From: DATBLY01 sp036555125
GTDB lineage: Bacteria > Actinomycetota > UBA4738 > HRBIN12
DNA: 9,366 nt
Assembly (NCBI GenBank): GCA_036555125.1
Contig: DATBLY010000038.1
Span: forward strand, 1 to 9,366
Reading direction: 5' to 3'
Made by a program: the position numbers and the translations under genes. Below, in pieces: positions 1 through 6,299 of the stretch (positions are counted from its first letter, which is position 1; each line of letters opens with the position of its first letter). Under the pieces are notes generated by a model. It was not told the origin of the DNA and ran no database searches. It saw only the letters and a list, made by a program, of their open reading frames with translations.

Positions 1-93
1 GGCGTCGCGCAAGGCCCGCGCGACCACCTTGGCGCCGCGGTCGTGCCCGTCCAACCCCGGCTTCGCGACGATCACGCGGTACGTCTCGGTCAT
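1..93 (-). CDS. Cobalamin-binding small subunit of a methylmalonyl-CoA-type mutase (N-terminal fragment)
   Basis: The minus strand from the ATG at 93-91 reads 31 open codons to the window edge, so the 3' part is missing. It begins MTETYRVIVAKPGLDGHDRG and continues AKVVARALRDA. The DxHxxG motif (D15, H17, G20) is the signature of the B12-binding domain of methylmalonyl-CoA mutases; H17 should be the lower axial cobalt ligand. These enzymes rearrange the carbon skeleton of acyl-CoA thioesters in the cytoplasm. In one-chain mutases this domain is C-terminal to a large catalytic barrel. Here it starts about 5 residues after a Met, with a -10 box just upstream, so it is a separate small subunit whose catalytic partner lies elsewhere. 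Isobutyryl- or 2-hydroxyisobutyryl-CoA mutase small subunits look similar, so the exact substrate is open. It is divergent from the SDR at 226. Confidence 0.85.
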   Translation of the reverse strand, partial: MTETYRVIVAKPGLDGHDRGAKVVARALRDA

Positions 94-101
94 CGCGCGG
101 C

Positions 102-107
102 AGTGTA
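102..107 (-). promoter_or_regulatory. -10 box for the B12-binding subunit (leaderless)
   Basis: TACACT on the minus strand ends 8 bases before the ATG at 93. This spacing puts the transcription start at or next to the start codon, so the mRNA would lack a leader and a Shine-Dalgarno. No convincing -35 hexamer is visible 16-18 bases upstream. Confidence 0.5.
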
Positions 108-192
108 GAAGAAGGCTCCGGTTGCGGCCCGAACGGCCCGCGACGGAAGATGCGCGCGTGACGGAACCGGGAACGCGGTCGGACGAACCCTG

Positions 193-219
193 CCGGACGC
201 CCGCCGTGCGTCCGGAGGT
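193..219 (+). promoter_or_regulatory. Shine-Dalgarno with adjoining 8-bp hairpin before the SDR gene
   Basis: GGAGGT at 214-219 lies 6 bases before the ATG at 226 and is the only clear Shine-Dalgarno in the window. A perfect 8-bp stem, CCGGACGC (193-200) with GCGTCCGG (208-215) and a 7-base loop, takes in the first two G's of the Shine-Dalgarno. A second CGGACG at 180-185 could pair with the same 3' arm. The fold could tune translation of the SDR, but this is inference; GC-rich DNA gives such stems readily. Confidence 0.5.
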
Positions 220-225
220 CCGCTG

Positions 226-990
226 ATGGGCCGGCTCGACGGCAAGGTCGCGCTGATCACCGGGGCCGGGAGCGGCATGGGCCGCGAGGCCTGTGCGGTG
301 TTCGCGTCCGAGGGAGCCCGGATCGCCGGGATCGACCTCGACGCCACCTCGCTGGAGGCGACGGCCGTGCTCGTCCGCGACGCCGGCGGAGAGATCGCCT
401 CCTTCGTCGCGGACGTCGCCGACGAGGGGCAGGTGCGGGACGCGATCCAGGCAGCCGCGGCGCGGTTCGGCGCGCTCCACATCCTCTACAACAACGCGGG
501 CGTGCTCTGGCGCGACCGCGACCTCGGCGTCCTCGACACGGACGAGGCCGTGTGGGACCGCGTGATGGCGATCAACCTCAAGGGCATCGTCTGGGTCTGC
601 AAGCACGGGATCCCGGAGCTGATCCGCGCCGGCGGTGGCTCGGTCGTGAACGTCGGCTCGGTCTCGGCGCTCCTGGGCGACACCGTGCCCCAGGACGCCT
701 ACACGGCCAGCAAGGGCGCGGTGATCTCGCTCACCCGCTCGCTCGCGGTGCAGTTCGCCGCTCAGGGGGTGCGCGCGAACTGCATCCACCCCGGGTTCAT
801 CGACACGCCCCTGCAGACCGTCCGCACGACCGATCCGGCCTGGGTGGAGGGGGCGAGGGCCGCGATCCCGCTCGGGCGGCTCGGGGCCCCGCGGGACGTG
901 GTGAACGCCGCGCTGTTCCTGGCGAGCGACGAGTCCGCGTACATCACCGGCGTCGAGCTGGTGGTCGACGGCGGCACGATGGTCGTCTGA
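226..990 (+). CDS. Short-chain dehydrogenase/reductase (classical SDR)
   Basis: This 254-residue protein is a full-length classical SDR, a cytoplasmic NAD(P)-dependent oxidoreductase acting on an alcohol or ketone. Visible in order are the nucleotide-binding TGAGSGMG (12-19), an acidic D37 at the end of beta-2 that favours NAD(H) over NADP(H), D63-V64, NNAG (89-92), catalytic N117, S145 and the YxxxK pair Y159/K163, then PG (189-190) with T194. The end, GVELVVDGG, is typical of the FabG-like group. The start is supported by GGAGGT 6 bases upstream. The next gene begins 3 bases after the stop, so the two are probably co-transcribed. The substrate cannot be read from the sequence; SDRs of this type reduce or oxidise steroids, sugars, acyl intermediates and many other compounds. 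Nothing is missing from the active site. Confidence 0.93.
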   Translation: MGRLDGKVALITGAGSGMGREACAVFASEGARIAGIDLDATSLEATAVLVRDAGGEIASFVADVADEGQVRDAIQAAAARFGALHILYNNAGVLWRDRDLGVLDTDEAVWDRVMAINLKGIVWVCKHGIPELIRAGGGSVVNVGSVSALLGDTVPQDAYTASKGAVISLTRSLAVQFAAQGVRANCIHPGFIDTPLQTVRTTDPAWVEGARAAIPLGRLGAPRDVVNAALFLASDESAYITGVELVVDGGTMVV

Positions 991-993
991 GCG

Positions 994-1725
994 ATGACCG
1001 GCCTCGAGCCCATCCATCGACCGATCGTCGACTACGTCGAGTCGTGGCTGGACGGCGACGCGACCCGCATGGCGACGTGTCTGCATCCCGCGCTCGCCAA
1101 ACGAGCCGCGGTCGACGACGCCACCGGCGCCCTGACCCTCGACGAGGCACCCTTCGCCGTGATGACGACCGATGCCGTCGCGGGCGGACCCAAGGCCTAC
1201 GGCCGGGCGATGGAGGTCGAGGTGCTCGAACGAGCGGGCGACATCGCCTCCGCTCGCGTCGTCTCGGAGCCCTTCGTGGATCACCTGCATCTCGCGCGCT
1301 TCGGCGATCGCTGGCTGATCGTGAACGCGCTCTACCAACGGCGCCCGGCGGCGGACGCCCCCGGCGACCCGGTCCCTGCCCGGCGGGTGCTCGACGCATA
1401 CGCGTCCTCGTGGTTCGACCGCGACGTGGAGCGAGCCCGCGCCGTCTACCATCCCGACTTCGTCGAGCGTCGCGATGTGCATCCCGATGACGGCCTCGAC
1501 CTCGAGGAGGTGTCGATGCAGGACGTGATCGACGAGGTGAGCGAAGGCGCGCCCCATGGGATCGAGCGGAGCTGGGACGCGCGCGTCCTGAGCGTCGATG
1601 GCCACATGGCGAGTGGCGCCGTGTCTGTCGGGCCGTGGGACGTGCACGCGCACCTGGGGCGGTTCGGCGACCGCTGGCTGATCGTGAACATCCTGTACCG
1701 CACGAACCCTGAGACACCCCGGTAG
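994..1725 (+). CDS. Tandem NTF2-like (lumazine-binding-like) two-domain protein
   Basis: The 243 residues consist of two copies of one fold, about residues 9-115 and 129-236. Each begins with an amphipathic helix (DYVESWLDGD; DAYASSWFDRD), has an HP-containing turn (HPALAKR at 31-37; HPDFVERR at 153-160), and ends with a nearly identical strand (RFGDRWLIVNALY at 102-114; RFGDRWLIVNILY at 223-235). This pattern resembles the putative lumazine-binding / NTF2-like superfamily, cone-shaped small domains that serve as enzymes (isomerases, cyclases) or binding proteins. Members usually have one domain and dimerise; here a fused pair could form an internal pseudo-dimer. Copy 2 diverges from copy 1 in the middle, so their pockets may differ. 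The ATG lies 3 bases after the SDR stop with no strong Shine-Dalgarno, suggesting translational coupling. A role alongside the SDR is inferred from the operon only. The gene ends in TAG. Confidence 0.8.
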   Translation: MTGLEPIHRPIVDYVESWLDGDATRMATCLHPALAKRAAVDDATGALTLDEAPFAVMTTDAVAGGPKAYGRAMEVEVLERAGDIASARVVSEPFVDHLHLARFGDRWLIVNALYQRRPAADAPGDPVPARRVLDAYASSWFDRDVERARAVYHPDFVERRDVHPDDGLDLEEVSMQDVIDEVSEGAPHGIERSWDARVLSVDGHMASGAVSVGPWDVHAHLGRFGDRWLIVNILYRTNPETPR

Positions 1726-1736
1726 CGGGCGCTCAC

Positions 1737-1742
1737 TAGACT
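1737..1742 (+). promoter_or_regulatory. -10 box for the dimethylformamidase-like gene (leaderless)
   Basis: TAGACT lies in the 23-base gap after the previous stop and ends 6 bases before the GTG at 1749. It fits a leaderless start and suggests the gene can be transcribed separately from the SDR pair. No clear -35 is seen. Confidence 0.45.
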
Positions 1743-1748
1743 CGCCCC

Positions 1749-3221
1749 GTGCTCGAGGCCTACTGCACACCGCTCTCGATCCAGCCCGGCGACCCGGTGG
1801 CGATCCACGTCTCGACGGATGCCGACACCTTCGACGTGTCGATCGAGCGCGACGGCGCTGTGCCGACGCTCGTCTGGGACACACGTGACGCCGCCGGTCG
1901 CGCCCACCCCATCCCCGACGACGCCAGCGCGACCGGTTGCGGGTGGCCAGCCACCCTGGACATCCCGGTCGACGCAACGTGGCGCTCGGGGTACTACGCC
2001 GTCACGCTGACCGCCGGGAGCGAGCGCGCGGACGCCTGCTTCGTGGTGCGACCCCCCACGCGGGACCGTGCGCCGATCCTGCTGGTCCTCTCCACCACCA
2101 CCTGGAACGCGTACAACGACTGGGGCGGACCGTCCCTGTACACCGGCGGGACGCGGGTCTCGTTCGAGCGGCCCTTCGCGAAGGGGTTCCTGATCAAGCC
2201 CGAGCCGATCGGGCGGATGATGCAGTCCACGCCCGATCGCGAGGCGATGGGCTATCGCTCCTGGGCGCGGCCGCTCGGGCTGTCCGACTGGAGCGGCGGG
2301 GCCGGCTGGTGGAACTGGGAACGGCCGTTCCTGCACTGGGCCGAGGCGAACGGCTACCGGATCGACGTCGCGACCTCGCAGGACCTGGACGCGCGGCCGG
2401 AACTCCTCGAGGGGTACCGGCTGAGCCTGCACGTCGGGCACGACGAGTACTGGTCGCGCGGGATGCGCGACGCCCTCGACGCGTTCGTCGCCGCCGGCGG
2501 CAACGCTGCGATCTTCAGCGGCAACACCTGTTTCTGGCAGGTCCGCTTCGACGACGGTCACCGGGCGATGACTGGCTTCAAGTACCGCGCCGACGAGGAC
2601 CCGGTCCTCGGGACCGCCGACGAACACCTGCTCACGGGGGCGTGGTCGGACCGGAGGATCGGGCATCCGGAGACCTCGACGATCGGCCTGACGTTCACGC
2701 GGGGCGGGTACTCCCGGTACGGCCTCGGCGCGCCGGACGCGTCGGGCGGCTACACGGTCCATCGGCCCGACCACTGGGCCTTCGCCGGGAGCGGCCTGGG
2801 CCGTGACGACGGCTTCGGGACGCGTGATGCGATCGTCGCCTACGAGGTGGACGGGTGTGCGTTCACGCTCCGCGACGGCCTCCCGGTCCCGACGCACGAG
2901 GACGGTGCCCCCGAGACGCTCGAGATCCTCGCGACCGCCCCCGCGAGCCTCTGGACCCAAGATGAGCAGCCGACGCGCTACGCGCATGAGCCGGGCGAGC
3001 GCGAGCACGTCGCCATGGCGCTGTTCGGCGACGCGTCACCGAGCCACGTGGACGAGCTCGCGAACAACCACGCCGTGATGGGCGTCTTCGACCGGCCCGG
3101 CGGCGGGACGGTCTTCAACTCCGGCGTGATCGACTGGGCGTTCGGGCTGAAGCACGGGGACCCGATCGTCGAGCGCATCACGCGCAACGTCCTCGACCGG
3201 CTCGGGGCGCCCGGCCGGTAG
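1749..3221 (+). CDS. N,N-dimethylformamidase large-subunit-like protein
   Basis: The 490-residue protein matches the catalytic-domain family of dimethylformamidase, an iron enzyme that hydrolyses N,N-dimethylformamide to dimethylamine and formate. An N-terminal beta-rich segment (about 5-100, with PLSIQPGDPVAIHVST) precedes the core. The core carries TWNAYNDWGGPSLY (118-131), GHDEYWS (230-236) and SGNTCFWQVR (257-266). In characterised dimethylformamidase the iron is held by two tyrosines and a glutamate; I take the Tyr residues of the first motif and E233 of GHDEYW as candidate ligands by recall, not alignment. The known large subunit is roughly 760 residues, so this is a short form that probably lacks the inserted lectin-like domain, and no small subunit gene lies beside it. 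The substrate may therefore be a different amide. GTG start is chosen for the -10 box 6 bases upstream and the family N-terminus. No signal peptide. It ends in TAG. Confidence 0.8.
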   Translation: MLEAYCTPLSIQPGDPVAIHVSTDADTFDVSIERDGAVPTLVWDTRDAAGRAHPIPDDASATGCGWPATLDIPVDATWRSGYYAVTLTAGSERADACFVVRPPTRDRAPILLVLSTTTWNAYNDWGGPSLYTGGTRVSFERPFAKGFLIKPEPIGRMMQSTPDREAMGYRSWARPLGLSDWSGGAGWWNWERPFLHWAEANGYRIDVATSQDLDARPELLEGYRLSLHVGHDEYWSRGMRDALDAFVAAGGNAAIFSGNTCFWQVRFDDGHRAMTGFKYRADEDPVLGTADEHLLTGAWSDRRIGHPETSTIGLTFTRGGYSRYGLGAPDASGGYTVHRPDHWAFAGSGLGRDDGFGTRDAIVAYEVDGCAFTLRDGLPVPTHEDGAPETLEILATAPASLWTQDEQPTRYAHEPGEREHVAMALFGDASPSHVDELANNHAVMGVFDRPGGGTVFNSGVIDWAFGLKHGDPIVERITRNVLDRLGAPGR

Positions 3222-3238
3222 TCTTGCTCAGACTACCG
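3216..3238 (+). terminator. Hairpin terminator after the dimethylformamidase-like gene
   Basis: A perfect 9-bp stem CGGTAGTCT / AGACTACCG (3216-3224, 3230-3238) with loop TGCTC includes the TAG stop (3219-3221). There is no T-tract, so it is either a U-less intrinsic terminator of the type proposed in Actinobacteria or an mRNA 3'-end stabiliser. Confidence 0.5.
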
Positions 3239-3266
3239 ACCCCGGCGGGCGATGCTCACCGGTGCC

Positions 3267-3272
3267 TATACT
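3267..3272 (+). promoter_or_regulatory. -10 box TATACT before the interrupted small gene
   Basis: TATACT is the closest match to the TATAAT consensus in the window and ends 9 bases before the ATG at 3282. It should drive the small membrane-protein frame and the split-barrel gene behind it. No -35 match is evident. Confidence 0.55.
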
Positions 3273-3281
3273 CGAGTCGCG

Positions 3282-3443
3282 ATGCCCAAGCGGTTCTAGA
3301 TCCGCCCGCCTGGCCTCAAGCCCACGACGAAGGTCGGTACGTTCGGACCGTACCGAGGCCGGCTCGGCCTCGCGTGGGTGATCGCCCCGTTGATCGCGGG
3401 GATCCTGATCCTCGTCGCGGGGTACCTCGCGCTGTTCCGCTGA
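3282..3443 (+). pseudogene. Small membrane protein with in-frame TAG at codon 6
   Basis: From the ATG at 3282 the frame reads MPKRF, then TAG (3297-3299), then 47 further codons to TGA at 3441-3443. The part after the TAG begins IRPPGLKPTTKVGTFGPYRG, followed by a hydrophobic helix of about 20 residues (WVIAPLIAGILILVAGYLAL) and ends FR. Coding character is strong: 43 of the 47 codons end in G or C. No usable ATG, GTG or TTG start lies between the TAG and the membrane helix. A GAG-to-TAG change would explain it, as would a sequencing error. Reading through TAG as sense is unlikely because the genes ending at 1725, 3221 and 8347 use TAG as their real stop. The family is unknown to me. The next gene starts 6 bases after the TGA, so the two form one operon. 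Confidence 0.6.
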
Positions 3444-3449
3444 ACCCCG

Positions 3450-3932
3450 ATGCGCTGGGACGCCTTCGCCTCCGCGTGCCCCGAGCTCGCCGAGCTCGCC
3501 CTGGACCGGCTGAGGGCGCACGAGCTCTGCATGCTCGGCACGCTCCGCGCCGACGGCTCACCGCGCATCACCCCGTGCGAGTTCGACCTCGCGGCCGGAG
3601 AGCTCATGCTCGGCATGATGTGGCGGAGCCGCAAGGCCGTCGACCTGCTCCGCGATCCGCGGTGCGTCGTCCACAGCTGCACGAGCGACCGGATGGGGAC
3701 GGAGGGTGACGCCAAGCTCTACGGGAGGGCCGTGCCGGTCGAGGACGCCGGGCGGCGCGAGGCGTACCGCGACGCGATCCGGCGGAGGATCGACTGGGCA
3801 CCCGACGAGCCGGAGTTCCACCTCTTCGCGCTGGACGTGACGTCCGCGGGGTTCATCACGTTCGCCGAACCCCGCCGGGTCCTGTCCTGGACCGAGGCCG
3901 GCGGTCTCCGGGAGCTGCCCCACCCGGGCTGA
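3450..3932 (+). CDS. Pyridoxamine 5'-phosphate oxidase-like split-barrel flavoprotein
   Basis: The 160-residue protein has the pattern of the PNPOx-like FMN-binding split-barrel family: a strand pair MLGTLRADGSPRITPCEF (28-45), then SRKAVDLLRDPRCVVHS (60-76) where a helix leads into the next strand, then GDAKLYGRAV (86-95). Members bind FMN, coenzyme F420 or haem and act as small cytoplasmic oxidoreductases or binding proteins, usually as dimers; F420-dependent versions are common in Actinobacteria. The sequence does not tell which cofactor is used, and true vitamin B6 synthesis is not implied. The start is 6 bases after the stop of the interrupted small gene and has no Shine-Dalgarno, so translation probably depends on coupling; the early TAG upstream may therefore lower its expression. 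It converges on pcrA. Confidence 0.8.
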   Translation: MRWDAFASACPELAELALDRLRAHELCMLGTLRADGSPRITPCEFDLAAGELMLGMMWRSRKAVDLLRDPRCVVHSCTSDRMGTEGDAKLYGRAVPVEDAGRREAYRDAIRRRIDWAPDEPEFHLFALDVTSAGFITFAEPRRVLSWTEAGGLRELPHPG

Positions 3933-3938
3933 GCCCGG
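3924..3938. terminator. Hairpin between the converging split-barrel gene and pcrA
   Basis: CCGGGC (3924-3929) and GCCCGG (3933-3938) form a 6-bp stem whose 3-base loop is the TGA stop of the split-barrel gene. It sits in the 12-base gap region before the pcrA stop, and could end transcription in both directions. No T-tract. Confidence 0.35.
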
Positions 3939-3944
3939 CCGCGG

Positions 3945-6215
3945 TCACCCCACCTTGCGGAGCGGCGCGTAGGCGAGCAGCACGCGCTTCTCGCCCACGT
4001 CGCCGAACCGGATCGTCGCCTCGGCGTCCTCGCCGGCTCCGGAGACCGTCAGCACGACGCCCTCACCCCAGCGCTCGTGCGCCACCGTGTCGCCGGCGAC
4101 GATCGCGGGCGCCTCACGCCTCTGGACCGCGGCCGGGCGCGGCGCCGTCCAGCCCGGGGCGACCTCCACGGCCTCGTCGCGCCCCGGCAGTCCCACGACC
4201 GAGTACCCGCGCTGCGCCTCCGCCCGGATCGCGGTCCCCGCGCCCCGGCCACGGTGGCGGCTGCGAGCCTCGGCCTCCCGCACGTCCAGCAGGCGCTCGG
4301 GGATCTCCGAGAGGAACCGCGAGGGCGGGTTGTACTGGGTCTGGCCGAACAGCGTCCGGCTCCACGCGTAGGCCAGGTACAGGCGCTGCTGCGCCCGCGT
4401 GATCCCGACGTAGGCGAGACGCCGCTCCTCCTCGAGCGCGGCCGAGTCCGTCATCGACCGGTAGTGGGGGAAGATCCCGTCCTCGAGCCCCACGATGAAC
4501 ACCACCGGGAACTCGAGGCCCTTCGCGATGTGCAGGGTCATCAGGGTGATCGCCGACTCGTCCTCGTCGTACTCGTCCTGCTCCCCCACGAGCGACACCT
4601 GCTCGAGGAAGCTGGCGAGGTCCGTGTCCGGCTCCCGCGCGACGATCTCGGCCGCCACCCCCGCGAGCTCCTGGAGGTTCTCGATCCGCCCCTGGGCCTC
4701 GACCGTCCGCTCCTCCTCGAGCTCGGCGAGGTACCCCGACCCCTGGGCCGCGAACTCGACCATCCGGGCCGGTCCGGCGCCGTCGTCGAGGTGGTGCCGG
4801 AGCGCGTCGATCACCTGGACGAACCCGGCGACCGCGCCCTTCGCCCGCGTGCCGAGCGTCGCGATCCGGTCCACCTGGCGGCACGCGTCGAGCACGTGGA
4901 TGCCCTCGTCGTAGGCGAACGTCTCGACCGAGGCCACGGTCGCGTCGCCGATCCCGCGCTTCGGCGTGTTCACGACACGGCGGAACGAGATCACGTCCTG
5001 CGGGTTCACCAGCAGCCGCAGGTACGCAAGGACGTCCTTGATCTCCTTCCGCTGGTAGAACCGCACGCCCCCGAACACCCGATAGGGCGTGCCGATGCGC
5101 ATCAGCACGTCCTCGAGCACCCGGCTCTGCGCGTTCGTCCGGTAGAACACGGCGACGTCGCGGTAGCGGAACCCCTCGGACGCGCGCAGCCGCTCGATCT
5201 CGTCGGCGACGAAGAACGCCTCGTCGTGCTCGTCCTCGGCCCGGTACCGGACCGTCAGCTCGCCGTTCGGCGCCTCGGTCCACAGGCTCTTCGGCTTGCG
5301 CTGGACGTTGTTCGCGATCAACGCGTTCGCGATCTCGAGGATGTTCTGCGTGGAGCGGTAGTTCTGCTCCATCAGGAACACCGCCGCGTCGGGATAGTCG
5401 CGCTCGAAGTCCAGGATGTTCTGGATCGTCGCGCCGCGCCACGAGTACACGCCTTGGTCGGCGTCGCCGACGACGCACACGTTGCGGTACTTCGCGGCGA
5501 GCTGGTTCACGAGCTGGTACTGCGCCCGGTTCGTGTCCTGGTACTCGTCGACCAGGACGTATCGGAACCGCTCCTGGTAGTGCTGCAGCACCTCGGGATG
5601 ATCCGCGAACAGCCGGACCGTCTCCGAGATCAGGTCGTCGAAGTCGAGCGCCCCGGCCGCCTTCTTCCGCCGCTCGTACTCGGCGTACACCTTCGCGATC
5701 GTCTCCTCGTAGAAGTTGCCGGCCTGCTCGGCGAACCGGTCCGGCCCGATCACCTGGTCCTTCGCGCGGCCGATCCCCGCCGCCATCGCCTTCGGCGGGA
5801 ACCGCTTGGGGTCCAGGTCGAGGTCCTTCAGCACCTGGGCGATCAGCCGCTCGGTGTCGCCGTCGTCGTAGATCGTGAAGCTCGACGGCACCCCGAGGTG
5901 GGTGTGCTCCCGGCGGAGGATCCGCGCGCAGGTCGAGTGGAACGTCAGGATCCACATCCCCTTCGAGATCCGCGTGCCCATCAGGCCCTCGACGCGCTCG
6001 GCCATCTCGCGGGCCGCCTTGTTGGTGAAGGTGATCGCCAGGATCTGCCCGGGCGAGACGTCGTGGTCGCGGATCAGGTAGGCGATCCGGTGCGTGAGGG
6101 CCCGCGTCTTGCCCGAGCCGGCGCCGGCGACGATCAGGACCGGGCCGTCGGTGTGCAGGACGGCCTCGGCCTGGATGTCGTTCAGGCCCTCGAGGAGGGG
6201 GGAGACGGTCGCCAC
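3945..6215 (-). CDS. pcrA: ATP-dependent DNA helicase PcrA/UvrD
   Basis: The 756-residue protein is a complete superfamily 1A helicase that unwinds DNA 3' to 5' in nucleotide excision and mismatch repair and in clearing replication forks. Motifs in order: Q motif LNDIQAEAV (11-19), Walker A GAGSGKT (31-37), Ia ITFTNKAAREM (61-71), Ib TFHSTCARIL (91-100), Walker B VDEYQDTN (222-229), III VVGDADQGVYSWRGA (248-262), IV QNYRS (284-288), V LHIAKGLEFPVVF (561-573) and VI AYVGITRAQQRLYL (601-614). After a basic linker (about 645-705) the end GDTVAHERWGEGVV through LLAYAPLRKV (708-755) is the Tudor-like domain that in PcrA contacts RNA polymerase. Length and motifs are normal for PcrA. The GTG start is chosen because a -10 box ends 6 bases upstream and the Q motif follows 10 residues in. 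It is divergent from the sortase. Confidence 0.97.
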   Translation of the reverse strand: MATVSPLLEGLNDIQAEAVLHTDGPVLIVAGAGSGKTRALTHRIAYLIRDHDVSPGQILAITFTNKAAREMAERVEGLMGTRISKGMWILTFHSTCARILRREHTHLGVPSSFTIYDDGDTERLIAQVLKDLDLDPKRFPPKAMAAGIGRAKDQVIGPDRFAEQAGNFYEETIAKVYAEYERRKKAAGALDFDDLISETVRLFADHPEVLQHYQERFRYVLVDEYQDTNRAQYQLVNQLAAKYRNVCVVGDADQGVYSWRGATIQNILDFERDYPDAAVFLMEQNYRSTQNILEIANALIANNVQRKPKSLWTEAPNGELTVRYRAEDEHDEAFFVADEIERLRASEGFRYRDVAVFYRTNAQSRVLEDVLMRIGTPYRVFGGVRFYQRKEIKDVLAYLRLLVNPQDVISFRRVVNTPKRGIGDATVASVETFAYDEGIHVLDACRQVDRIATLGTRAKGAVAGFVQVIDALRHHLDDGAGPARMVEFAAQGSGYLAELEEERTVEAQGRIENLQELAGVAAEIVAREPDTDLASFLEQVSLVGEQDEYDEDESAITLMTLHIAKGLEFPVVFIVGLEDGIFPHYRSMTDSAALEEERRLAYVGITRAQQRLYLAYAWSRTLFGQTQYNPPSRFLSEIPERLLDVREAEARSRHRGRGAGTAIRAEAQRGYSVVGLPGRDEAVEVAPGWTAPRPAAVQRREAPAIVAGDTVAHERWGEGVVLTVSGAGEDAEATIRFGDVGEKRVLLAYAPLRKVG

Positions 6216-6221
6216 GACCCG

Positions 6222-6227
6222 ATGCTA
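6222..6227 (-). promoter_or_regulatory. -10 box for pcrA (leaderless)
   Basis: TAGCAT on the minus strand ends 6 bases before the GTG at 6215, matching the leaderless arrangement seen at the other unit starts. No good -35. Confidence 0.45.
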
Positions 6228-6262
6228 GCGCGCGGTCGAGACGCCGCCGGTCGGCACGTTCG

Positions 6263-6291
6263 TTGTGCGCCCCGGGGCCCGGCCGTACCCT
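6263..6291 (+). promoter_or_regulatory. Promoter for the sortase gene (leaderless)
   Basis: TTGTGC (6263-6268), a 17-base spacer and TACCCT (6286-6291) form a recognisable -35/-10 pair. The -10 ends 8 bases before the GTG at 6300, so the transcript should begin at or near the start codon. Confidence 0.5.
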
Positions 6292-6299
6292 GGACCGAC

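Noticed and set aside
158..226. A possible 22-residue leader peptide (GTG at 158, stop TGA overlapping the SDR ATG).
   Set aside because: The overlap is suggestive of coupling, but there is no clear ribosome site and the peptide has no informative composition.
1446..3008. A 520-codon minus-strand open frame opposite the dimethylformamidase-like gene.
   Set aside because: It is a shadow of a well-supported gene, has no family resemblance, and has no promoter or start signal.
3282..3443. TAG recoded as an amino acid (such as pyrrolysine) as the explanation for the early stop.
   Set aside because: Three genes in the window end with TAG at the proper family end, and the peptide is not of a kind known to use pyrrolysine.
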